Below are positions 9,916-18,685 of a stretch of 64,000 nucleotides of DNA, in pieces. Origin of the DNA: Rhodanobacteraceae bacterium. GTDB lineage: Bacteria; Pseudomonadota; Gammaproteobacteria; Xanthomonadales; Ahniellaceae. The notes under the pieces were generated by a model, which worked only from the letters and a program-made list of their open reading frames with translations, made no database searches and was not told where the DNA came from. Position 1 is the stretch's first letter; each line of letters opens with the position of its first letter. The stretch is from contig JADJFT010000002.1 in NCBI GenBank assembly GCA_016708465.1, positions 1-64,000 of the forward strand. Reading direction: 5' to 3'. The position numbers and the translations under genes were made by a program.

Positions 9916-10402
9916 ATGACGGTGATCCTCATGCACTACGTCTTCGGAACGGACGGAACCGTTACCCACTTCATGCATAGCTATAGCGACTTGGAAAGCG
10001 TGTATTTCGAACTCCCGAACCTGTACTGCATTTCCATACTGGCGGATGTTTCAGGCGGAAGACAGGTGATTGGAGGTCTTTTCGTGAAGACCCAGAATCA
10101 CCACAATGATCCCGGCTTTGTCGGCGTGATGAGCGACGCCGCCTTGAGTTGCGACACATTGCGTCCATTGATGAATTCCGCAGTGTCGATTGCGCCTTCC
10201 TTGGTCGGCATGCAAGAGCGAATAATTCCTCACGAGCGGGACATGCTCAAGATCGCGGTTGATCAGCTCACTCTGCGATCCCGTTCCGGCTCTGCATGAA
10301 GCGCTGACCGGGGTGGAATTCGTTCCGGACCCGTTGGCAAAAACCGGCAAGAACAGTTACATCGTCCAAGAGGCTGATCGGTGGCAGAAAAATCACTTGT
10401 AA
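9916..10402 (+). CDS. Hypothetical cytoplasmic protein, one frameshift
   Basis: ATG at 9916 gives MTVILMHYVFGTDGTVTHFM and SYSDLESVYFELPNLYCISI. Near 10270 the reading moves one frame and continues as VPALHEALTGVEFVPDPLAK then TGKNSYIVQEADRWQKNHL, stopping TAA at 10400-10402. About 161 residues, no signal peptide, no membrane segment, no family recognised. It stands alone between the secreted cassette and the hydrolase gene. The start could be a little upstream if another shift is present. Confidence 0.5.
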
Positions 10403-10512
10403 CGGTTATGAAGGCCCCAGAAGCAGTGGGACATGTTCCTGGCGATGTGCGGTGCGATCGTGTCGCAACTATTGTTTTCACGGCTACACGACCGCGAGCT
10501 TGGCCTGTCGCG

Positions 10513-11359
10513 ATGACACCGGACACTTTGCATGTGCGCGCACCAGACGGTGCCGGCACCGAGTTGCTGGTTCATTCTGCGACCAGTGGCGACATCATCT
10601 ACTGGCTGCCGGCACTCGGTGTGACAGCGCGGCATTACGCGCGTTTTGCGGAAACGCTGGCCGCTACCGGCATCGGGCTGGCGCGGCATGAATGGCGTGG
10701 CGCCGGTTCGAGCGATCAGCGCGCGCGCCGCGGTGTCGACTGGCGCTATCGGGATCTGCTGGTCGATGTTGCGGCGGGTATCGCCACGCTGCGTGCCCAC
10801 CATCCCGAGGCACGCATCTGGATCGGTGGGCACAGTCTCGGTGCGCAGTTCGCGGCACTGGTACTGGCGCGCGATCCGTCGCTCGCCGGTCTCATCATCG
10901 TTGCCAGCGGCACGCCCTTACCGCTGGCGTAGCTTTCCGTGGTGGCAACAGCCGATTCTGCTCGCTGTGTTCGCGTGGTTTCGCCTGCTCGCCGATGTCT
11001 GCGGCTATTTCCCCGGCCGGCGCACCGCCTTCGCCGGCAACGAGGCCCGCTCGGTCATCCACGACTGGATCCGCAGCGGAGTCTCGGGCCGGTACCGCCA
11101 TGCCTGGCCCGACGGCGATCTCGACGCCGAGATGCGCGAAAGTGACCATGCGCTGCTCGCCATCCATCTGCGCGATGACCGCTTCGCGCCACCGTCATCG
11201 TTTGCCGACCTCATCGCACGCCTGCCCAAGGCGCGCGTGCAACGCCACGATTTGGTCCCGGCAGATTTCGCCTCCGCCGTCGCCAATCACTTCTCGTGGA
11301 TGCGGGACCTGGCACCAGTAGTTCAACGTATCTGCGATTTCATCGCCGCTCATCGTTGA
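10513..11359 (+). CDS. Alpha/beta-hydrolase fold protein, one frameshift
   Basis: ATG at 10513 (MTPDTLHVRAPDGAGTELLV). The nucleophile elbow is GGHSLGAQFA (GxSxG, Ser at about residue 112), preceded by HEWRGAGSSDQ, typical of the serine aminopeptidase/alpha-beta hydrolase superfamily. A shift near 10925 joins GLIIVASGTPLPLA to SFPWWQQPILLAVFAWFRLL, and the gene ends at 11359 (RICDFIAAHR). A cap-like segment FPGRRTAFAGNEARSVIHDW follows, and the C-terminal His may be in VANHFSWM. About 281 residues. Likely a lipid or ester hydrolase; substrate unknown. Convergent with the rhomboid gene nine bases beyond its stop. Confidence 0.7.
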
Positions 11360-11368
11360 ATCGACCGG

Positions 11369-12178
11369 TCAGTGCAGGCGGTCTCCGGGCTCACGGTCGC
11401 GCTGAGGAAAGTGCAGAACCACGCCACGGCGATCATCGTCGTCCTGCACCGTGTACGGGCCATCCCAGATCGGGGTGATGCGCTCCGGGCTGGGGAGTTC
11501 GGTTTCGGCACGCAGACGCTCCGCTTCACGTTCAAGTTCTTCTTCGATCTCCCAGGAATACTTGCGTCGCGGCGGCGCCGGGTCGCGCCGGCGCAACAGC
11601 ACCGCCGCGAGTAAGCCACCGATGGCGCCACTCAGGTGATATTCCCAAGACACCCCGGGTTCACGCGGCAAGATCGTCACCAGCATGCCGCCGAAGAAGG
11701 CAAAGGCGAGCAGGGCGGCGGCAATCGAGGCGCGGTCGCGACGGATCAACCCGGAGGCGAATACGAAGAACATCAGCCCGTGCGTGACACCACTGGCACC
11801 GATATGAAATGAACTACGCCCGATCAACCAAGTGCCGAGGCCAGCGACCAACCAGATCATTGGTACCGCAATACGCGCACTTTGTGGGTAGCGATACAGC
11901 GTCAACACGCCGAGCACGAACAAGCCGAAGCTGTTGCCGAGCAGATGATCGAGCGAACCGTGCAACAGCGGCGCAGTGAGCACACCGACGAGATACTTCG
12001 GCACGCGCGGATGAATCGAGAACGCCTGCAGATTGAGCCCGAACTGATGCTCGGCCCACCAAATTGCGGCGAGCACGACGATGAACAGCGCGACGCCGAT
12101 CAGCACACGATGAAAGCGCTGCGCGTCGCGGCGGAGTTGCGCCGGTGTTGGCGCTGGCGGGGGCGTCAAATCGATCAT
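11369..12178 (-). CDS. Rhomboid-family intramembrane serine protease
   Basis: 269 residues with about six hydrophobic helices. Hallmarks are visible: HGSLDHLLGNSFGLFVLG (helix 2 His/Asn region), the catalytic Ser in IGASGVTHGL, and the catalytic His in WEYHLSGAIGG near the end of the membrane domain. A charged cytoplasmic tail (KYSWEIEEELEREAERLRAE) follows. Rhomboids cleave single-pass membrane proteins within the bilayer. The Ser-His dyad is intact, so activity is expected. The substrate cannot be inferred from neighbours. The frame is complete. Confidence 0.85.
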   Translation of the reverse strand: MIDLTPPPAPTPAQLRRDAQRFHRVLIGVALFIVVLAAIWWAEHQFGLNLQAFSIHPRVPKYLVGVLTAPLLHGSLDHLLGNSFGLFVLGVLTLYRYPQSARIAVPMIWLVAGLGTWLIGRSSFHIGASGVTHGLMFFVFASGLIRRDRASIAAALLAFAFFGGMLVTILPREPGVSWEYHLSGAIGGLLAAVLLRRRDPAPPRRKYSWEIEEELEREAERLRAETELPSPERITPIWDGPYTVQDDDDRRGVVLHFPQRDREPGDRLH

Positions 12179-12392
12179 GGATCGAGTGTGGGGCCGTTGC
12201 TGGTAGACGCAAGGGAAAATGACCCGCGCCGATCACCCGACGCGGGTCGAAAGGTTTGACCGTGGCGGTCAAAGCAGCAACCGGAGAACCGGTGTCCACA
12301 GTGTCCGCATTCGCGTCTCAGATGCCGAGACGTGTGGACACGATATCGATGCCTGCGGGTGTGCTAGCGTCGCGGCCCTTTCCGGATTCCTC

Positions 12393-13315
12393 ATGGCGCT
12401 GCATCAAGCCACTGGCCGTTGGCAGATCGGCCTGCCGCTGGCCATCACCACAGCGGTGTTTTGGGCAACGCTGCCGATTGCGATCCGTCTGGTCATCGAA
12501 CACGTCGATGTCTGGACGCTGATTTGGTCGCGCTTTGTTGTTGCCGCAGTGATGCTCGCCGCATGGAGTGCTATGCGTGGCGGTTTTGCGCAGTTCCGCA
12601 CACTGTCGCGCAGCGGTTGGTGGCTCATTCTGCTTGCGGCGGTGATGCTGATCGGCAACTTCGTCGGCTACACCATCGGGCTCGACTACACCACGCCGGC
12701 AAATGCGCAGTTATTGATCCAGGCGGCACCGTTATTGATGTCGATCGGTGGCATTTTGGTGTTCCACGAACGCTTCAACGCTTGGCAATGGGCTGGCGTC
12801 GTCGCTGTCGCAGTCGGGCTCGCCCTGTTCGCATTCGATCAGTCGCGGCATTCGTCGGTGCCGCAGCAGCAATATCTGATCGGTGCCGCGATCGTGCTGG
12901 TCTCCGCCGTCGTCTGGGCGGTGTACGCACTGGCTCAGAAGCAACTGTTGCAGCACCTCGGATCAGGCGCGGTGATGATGCTCATCTATGCGATCTCGGC
13001 CCTACTGCTGACGCCATTCGCGTCGCCCAAGCAATTGCTTGGCCTCGACAACATGCACATGCTGGCGCTCGGCTACTGCTTGATCAATACCGTCGCCGCC
13101 TATGGTGCGTTCGCCGAAGCGTTGGTGCATTGGGAAGCCTCGCGCGTCGGCGTCGTGCTGGCGGTAACGCCGTTGCTCACGGTGATTTCGGTCGAACTCG
13201 CACATCGACTGAATCCGGCGCTGGTGCTCGCGCAGAAACGATCACCACGCTGGGTTATGTCGGTGCCGCTGTGGTCGTCATCGGCTCGGCGATGGCGAGC
13301 TTGTCGCGGAAGTAA
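12393..13315 (+). CDS. EamA-family (DMT superfamily) transporter, C-terminal frameshift
   Basis: ATG at 12393 (MALHQATGRWQIGLPLAITT). Two EamA repeats, about ten transmembrane helices. The first repeat contains FWATLPIAIRLVIEHVDVWT and GYTIGLDYTTPANAQLLIQA; the second begins IGAAIVLVSAVVWAVYALAQ. Near 13225 the frame shifts, so the natural C-terminus reads ETITTLGYVGAAVVVIGSAM followed by ASLSRK and a stop at 13315. About 307 residues, the normal family length. Drug/metabolite exporter of the RhaT/EamA group, with substrate unknown. It diverges from the rhomboid gene. Confidence 0.8.
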
Positions 13316-13342
13316 ACCTGCCGCTTTGATCAACCTAGGCGC

Positions 13343-13771
13343 TCAGGCCGATTCTTGCGCCGGCGCCCAAAAATCGGGTTCGATTTGATCGAGCTCATCC
13401 AGAGTGAGCGCCATACCAATTGCGTGCCGTCGAAAGTGAAGCCTGCGCTGTTGGCATACGTTTCGCACCAGCGCCGGCCACAGCGCGCTGGAGGAGTCGC
13501 CAGACATGCCTTCGCATTTCGGCGACGAGACACGCGGTTCGATCGAGGACGAACCGATTGAACACCGACGCGTCGAGCTGCTTGGGCGGAACTCGGCAGC
13601 CTGTAACGCCGTTCGAACATCGTTGGAACGAGGTTTTACCGTCTGGATATTCCGCGCCAGACGAACTCGAAAGCGGCGCCCGCTACCTGCGCGGCGCCAC
13701 GCAGTGCGATCATTTCGAAGACAATCGGCGCAGCTATCATTAGAAGAATGCCGGAACACGGCTACAAACAC
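13343..13771 (-). CDS. Possible hypothetical gene, low confidence, frames mixed
   Basis: The minus strand between 13340 and about 13770 has protein-like fragments in different frames: IAAPIVFEMIALRGAAQVAG (13680-13740), QLDASVFNRFVLDRTACLVA (13520-13580) and LTLDELDQIEPDFWAPAQES ending at 13343. They could be one small protein of about 140 residues with two or three shifts. No family, signal peptide or ribosome-binding site is recognisable. It would be convergent with the EamA gene. Confidence 0.3.
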   Translation of the reverse strand: MFVAVFRHSSNDSCADCLRNDRTAWRRAGSGRRFRVRLARNIQTVKPRSNDVRTALQAAEFRPSSSTRRCSIGSSSIEPRVSSPKCEGMSGDSSSALWPALVRNVCQQRRLHFRRHAIGMALTLDELDQIEPDFWAPAQESA

Positions 13772-13849
13772 GGCCAGCCAGATCGCGAGTTCTAGCCAAT
13801 GATCTGGCTGTCCAGAATGCCCTGCGGCGCTCCCTGTCGGCTATCTGGT

Positions 13850-13905
13850 ACTGGCAGGATGGCGGCCTTTCGGCCGCGACACAGGCCCACTATGTGCCTG
13901 CCAGT
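13850..13905. repeat. Nested stem-loop element
   Basis: Outer arms ACTGGCAGG (13850-13858) and CCTGCCAGT (13897-13905) are exact complements. They enclose a second stem GCGGCC-TTTC-GGCCGC (13862-13877). The 56-base nested structure is compact, as in a structured RNA, REP-type element or attachment site. No homologous copy was found elsewhere in the window. Confidence 0.5.
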
Positions 13906-14209
13906 GACGCTATGGTAAGCGACTTACCTTTACACTGGCGGCGTGTTGGCGTGCGCATCAACTCGTCTGGCTCATACCCAGAAACGTCAAGGCGTTAGAT
14001 CGGGGGCACGCCGACACACTTCCAAGTGCGAAGCGAACCGGAAGAACTTTGACCGAACTTGAACTCTGACAGGCCGCCCAAGGCACAGAAAGTGCGACGC
14101 GAATCGGAACGGAACCGCGCTATTTCGGTGCCAATGACAGTGTCCGACAATGCCAATTACTTTGTCCGCTTTCACTTTGCACGCTGCCGCGGGATATACA
14201 CCGATGGGA
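13906..14209. other. Intergenic region, degenerate direct repeat only
   Basis: No gene is supported. AAGTGCGAAGCGAACCGGAA at 14024-14043 recurs imperfectly as AAGTGCGACGCGAATCGGAA at 14090-14109, a 66-base offset. The region lies downstream of the Sel1-like gene on the minus strand. Confidence 0.35.
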
Positions 14210-15048
14210 TCACCCTCCGGGGCGATTGAATACGTTGGGTCTAGTGTCAATCCCAAGCGGTGGCAGGCCGCGCAGCGCACGCAGCCTTTGCATGTTTGCG
14301 TACAACATCGCCACATTGCCGGGCGTGAAGTACAACTCTGCGGTCTTGATTTCCTTTCTGAGCCCGGTCTGCATATGCAAGGGCGGCGAAGCCCAATCGC
14401 CACGAAGGGCCGCCAGCTGATATAGCTCAAGAGCAGCAATCGTATTTCCACCGCGCTTCTGCCAGTCGGCCAACGTCAAGATTGCCCAGATTGAACCGAG
14501 CATCGCTGCTTCGTTCAGGTTGCTTTGCCCCTCGACGATCTTCTCTTGCCGCAACTGTTTCTCGCCCAGCATTCCCATCGCCGCCAGATCACCGCGCGCC
14601 GCCTGCTCCGCCAACTCCATTTCTGTCATTGCGTCGAGCGAGTCCAATTCTTCCTGCGTCGGGTATCCATGTCGATCCAACCACACTGCCTCTTCCGGAG
14701 TACGTGCTTCCAATTCACCCGGATAACGCTTTTTCTCGGGAGCAGCCGGAAGTTCCAGCGCCATCGATCCCGGCTCAGGTCGAGTACCAGATGTACGGCC
14801 TCGTTAGGTCGACCCTTCAGGAAATACGATGGATCGATCTGGCTATTGTTGTGCGACGGCAAAGTTCCACCGATGGGGAGAGGCGCGCGCGAGTTCGACT
14901 CGTCGTCTTTGGCACCTATCTGCCTTTCACTGTCCGACAATTCAGGGCGACCTTCGGCTGCATCGCGTTGCTGCATCGACCTCAGACCGGCCAGATACCA
15001 CCACCCACCCAACACGAGTGCCGCGAGCAATACTACGACTCGTTTCAC
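14210..15048 (-). CDS. Membrane-anchored Sel1/TPR-like hypothetical protein, one frameshift
   Basis: GTG start at 15048 is supported by GGAGGA eight bases upstream. An N-terminal membrane anchor follows (VKRVVVLLAALVLGGWWYLA), then a polar linker (SMQQRDAAEGRPELSDSERQ). A shift near 14765 joins NEAVHLVLDLS to ALELPAAPEKKRYPGELEAR. The C-terminal half has Sel1/TPR-like helices (ELAEQAARGDLAAMGMLGEK; NEAAMLGSIWAILTLADWQK; ALELYQLAALRGDW). About 278 residues, mostly periplasmic if the anchor is uncleaved. Function unknown; Sel1-like proteins usually scaffold protein complexes. Confidence 0.6.
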
Positions 15049-15141
15049 TGAAAATCCTCCTGGCAAGGTGGGGCGAAGTACTACGAGGAGACCTCTGGAT
15101 ACAAGGTCCGCGGGCCCCAATCCAGTTTCGTGAAACGCGCG

Positions 15142-17561
15142 CTATTCGAAGCTGTTGTCGAATACCGGGTCGGGTAGTGCGGGCATGCTGGTGCGCGCCA
15201 CATTGAGCGAAGTCACCGATCCGGCAGAACCAAATGAACCGGCCGCGTGCAGTTCGCCAGCGGACAATAGAAATTTCCTCACGGCCGGCGATGATCCGCC
15301 GCCTAGTCCGTCCGAGCCTGGCATCCCCAGGAGACTGAAGCTCGCGCCATTCCATACGGCGGCGCAACTTGCCGGCAGCGTTCCGGCCAGATTGAAGTAT
15401 CCACCTAGCAACAGGTTTTCCCCGTCCCAGACCAGGGTATAGACCGATCCATTCACGCCATTCTCGGCCCCGGTACCGAGCGAAGCCCAGTTGCTGCCAT
15501 TCCAGCGGGCGATGCGATTCGCTGGCTGCCCACCGGCCAATGTGAAGACGCCTCCGGCGAAGAGTTCGGTTCCTGACCAAGCGAGCGCCTGCACCCCGCT
15601 ATCGACGCCATTGCCTGATCCAGCGCCCAAACTCGCCCAAACGACCCCGTCCCAGCGCGCGATATTACCCGCAGGCTGCCCACCGGCCTGAGAAAAATAC
15701 CCGCCGAGATAGAGATCATTGCCCACGCTGACCATGCTGAAGACGCTGCCGTTCACGCCATTGGACGCACCCGTCCCAAGCGAATTCCAGGCGACGCCAT
15801 CCCAGCGTGCGATGTAGTTGGCGGGCTGGCCTCCAGCCGTGGTGAAAAAGCCCCCCGCGTATAGATCCGAGCCCGAGGTGTACAAGGATCGGAGGGCGCC
15901 GCCGACGCCGTTGGCTCCGCCATTGCCGAGCGAGCTCCAACTGCTGCCATTCCAGCGCGCGACGTGGTTTGCCGTAATGCCTCCGGCAGTGAAGAAGTCA
16001 CCCGCCGCAATCAAGTCGGGGCCGAACACTTCCAGCGCGTAGACCACATCGCTCACGCCAGTGCCAGGGTTGACCAGGAACTGCCGTTCCAGCGCGCAAT
16101 GAAGGGCACGTCGAGGTCCCCCACACGCACGAATGTTCCGCCCACAATCAGGTCGCCACCAAACAAGGCGAGCGCATGGACGGTGCCGTCTATGCCCTGA
16201 GCCGGTCCGCTTTCCAGGGTGGACCAGGCGCTGCCATTCCAGCGCGCGATGCGATTGGCAAGTTGGCCTCCCGCCTTGGTGAAATATCCGCCGACATAAA
16301 CATCCGAGCCTTGCACGGCGAGCACCATCGCATCCAGATCGACGCCATTGGACGGGCCTGTGCCCAAGGCGGACCACTCGCTGCCATTCCATCGTGCCAC
16401 GTGATTCGCCACTTGGCCGCCAGCGTTGGTGATGTAGCCCGCCACGTACACGTCGGTCGCGACCGTGACCAAGGAATTGACGGAGCCATTCACGCCATTG
16501 CCGGTTCCGACTCCGAGCGGCGTCCACAGGCTTCCGTCCCATCGCACGATCCGATTGGCAACCTGACCACCGGCCAGATCGAACGAGCCGCCGATCAGCA
16601 GGTCGCCTTCAAAATGTGCGAAGTCGTTGACCGTGTTGTTCACACCATTGGGGCCCGTGCTGCCGACCGGGAGCCAGGTACTTCCCGACCAGCGCACGAT
16701 GTTATTCGCCGCAATGGTGCCGGCCTGGGTGAAAGCACCGCCGACATGGAGCTCGCCTTCAAACTCGGTCAGCGCCCGCACTCCGGTGGGAATACCGTTG
16801 CTCACGCCATTGTTAGCGCCGACGCCCAACGACGCCCAGGCGCTGCCATTCCAACTGCGATGTGGTTGGCCGTCTGGCCGCCGGCCAGGGAAAATGTGCC
16901 TCCGACGTCCAGATCTCCGCCCACCATCGCCAGTGCATCGACGGACGGGACCGATGTGCCTGACAGGCCATTTGCGGCACCGGTCCCCAGGCTCGACCAT
17001 GCGTTTCCATTCCAGAGCGCAATGCGATTGGCCGACACGCCGCCCGCTGCATGAAATCTGCCGCCGACGTACAAATTTCCGCCATCCAGCAACAACGCAG
17101 AGACCGTGCCGCTTACTCCGTTGGACGCTCCGCTGCCGAGCGCCGACCAGGTCATGCCGTCCCAGTACGCGACGGAATTCGCGGCGGTGTTACCACAGGT
17201 CGAAAATCTCCTCCGACATAAAACGCCGTCGGGCCCGCCGCCACTATTGTGCTGATCGGGCCGCTGCAGCCCTGGGCGAGCCACCGAATTCTGAACTCCA
17301 CAGTGGCGCATTTTTTGCTGATGTCGAAATGAATCGCGGCGCACCGTCTGCGCCCGTCTCCATCCGAAATCCTTTGGGGTCGAGTGCGCCCCGGTAGTCG
17401 CGGGGTATCAGCAGTTGCCCCTGCGGACCGACAAACTCAGCGACCGATGGGATCGCAGCAAGTGCCGAGTCACTCGCCGCCGCGGCGAACAGAAACTGCA
17501 ATACGCAGGCCGCAAGGCAGGGCCATCCTCGGTTGCGGTCCTGCTGGATTGGGTGGTTCAT
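15142..17561 (-). CDS. Secreted 13-repeat beta-propeller-like protein with C-terminal FE motif, frameshifted
   Basis: Signal peptide MNHPIQQDRNRGWPCLAACV...ALAA, then about 13 repeats of roughly 58 residues (174 bp) with consensus RWNGSxWxxLGxGxxNGVxGxV...L...GxDLYVGGxFxxAGGxxANxIA. This resembles the delta-60/kelch-like repeats of secreted propeller proteins. The readable sequence switches frame near 17280, 17180, 16850 and 16075, but the repeat register continues through each switch. The protein ends LPDPVFDNSFE directly at the stop (15142). That F-x-[DN]-x-F-E ending also terminates both M28 peptidases in this window. About 805 residues. Likely exported; ligand unknown. Confidence 0.8.
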
Positions 17562-17703
17562 CGCCGTCCTTTGATCGACGGAGCGCTACGCCAGAGTCCT
17601 TACCGACTCTAGTATCTCCTCCCCGATGTCGACGAGCCTACTCAGGTGGTCGTAGTAATGAAATAAGGTACGGCTGTTGATCAAGAACGGAAAAGTTCGG
17701 CGG

Positions 17704-17733
17704 CGCAAGGCGGAGCAGTCACCACCGCCTTGC
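17704..17733. repeat. Hairpin downstream of mutM
   Basis: GCAAGGCGG and CCGCCTTGC (9-bp arms, 12-base loop) lie 80 bases past the mutM stop on the minus strand, with no T-run. It may be a weak terminator or RNA-stabilising structure. The surrounding 17562-17812 spacer holds no gene. Confidence 0.35.
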
Positions 17734-17812
17734 TGTGATATCGGTTATCGAGGAACCTCTGAACAAGTCCGGCACGTCGGCACCGTGGTTGGCAAGATTG
17801 CGACGCGACCGC

Positions 17813-18625
17813 TCAGCGCTGGCACGCCCGGCAATAGAAACTGGAGCGCTGCGCGTCGCGGCGTAAGGTGATGGCGCTACCGCAGCGTTTGCAGGCTTCA
17901 CCGGCGCGTCCGTAAACGAACAACTCCTGTTCGAAGTAGCCGGGTTCGCCGTCTGGTTTGAGAAAATCGCGCAGCGTGGTGCCGCCGCGTTCAATGGCGT
18001 GCGCAAGGATGCGGCGGATGGCGGCGGCGAGCAGTGCATATTCGCGGCGAGTGATCTTGCCGGCCGCACGCATCGGGCGCACGCCGGCGGCGAACAGTGC
18101 TTCGGCGACGTAGATGTTGCCGACACCGACGACCACGCGTTGATCCATCAGGAAAGCTTTGACTGGCGCGCTGCGGCCGCGGCTGCGCACAAACAGGTAG
18201 TCGCCGTCGAAGCCCTGTTCGAGCGGCTCCGGCCCCAGATCCTGCAGCAGGGCGTGCGTCTGTCCGGCCGGCTGCCAGAGCAGGCAGCCGAAACGGCGCG
18301 GGTCGTTGAAGCGCAGCAGGTGGCCGTCGTCCAGCAGCAGATCGACATGGTCATGCGCACGCACCGGCACGTTCGCGTCGAGTACACGAAGTGACCCGGA
18401 CATGCCGAGGTGGATGATCGCCGCGCCCGGGTCGCTGTGCAGCAGCAGGTATTTCGCGCGCCGTTCGGTGCCGGTGACGCGCTGACCGGCGAAGACCTGC
18501 GCGATCTCGCGCGGAATCGGCCAGCGCAGGTCGGGGCGGCGCAAAATCGCACGCGTAACGACGCGCCCTTCGACATGTGGGGCAATACCCCGTCGGGTGG
18601 TTTCGACTTCGGGAAGTTCGGGCAT
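17813..18625 (-). CDS. mutM: Formamidopyrimidine-DNA glycosylase MutM (Fpg)
   Basis: 270 residues starting ATG at 18625 with the diagnostic PELPEVETTRRGI: the N-terminal Pro becomes the Schiff-base nucleophile after Met removal and Glu3 is catalytic. The central Lys is in RRAKYLLLHSD. The helix-two-turn-helix is at FLMDQRVVVGVGNIYVAEAL. The C-terminal zinc finger is complete (VYGRAGEACKRCG...SSFYCRACQR, C-x2-C...C-x2-C). It removes 8-oxoguanine and formamidopyrimidines from DNA and nicks the abasic site. The frame is intact. Divergent from the histidine kinase 60 bases away. Confidence 0.95.
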   Translation of the reverse strand: MPELPEVETTRRGIAPHVEGRVVTRAILRRPDLRWPIPREIAQVFAGQRVTGTERRAKYLLLHSDPGAAIIHLGMSGSLRVLDANVPVRAHDHVDLLLDDGHLLRFNDPRRFGCLLWQPAGQTHALLQDLGPEPLEQGFDGDYLFVRSRGRSAPVKAFLMDQRVVVGVGNIYVAEALFAAGVRPMRAAGKITRREYALLAAAIRRILAHAIERGGTTLRDFLKPDGEPGYFEQELFVYGRAGEACKRCGSAITLRRDAQRSSFYCRACQR

Positions 18626-18685
18626 GACGCATGTTAACCATCCGCCGGCTTGCCCTGCGCGGGGAAGCGCGCGAGAGTCGCAACC

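Noticed and set aside
16176..17054. Long open frames on the plus strand opposite the propeller repeats
   Set aside because: Repeat DNA on the minus strand gives matching long frames on its complement; the minus-strand repeats have the protein signature and a signal peptide.
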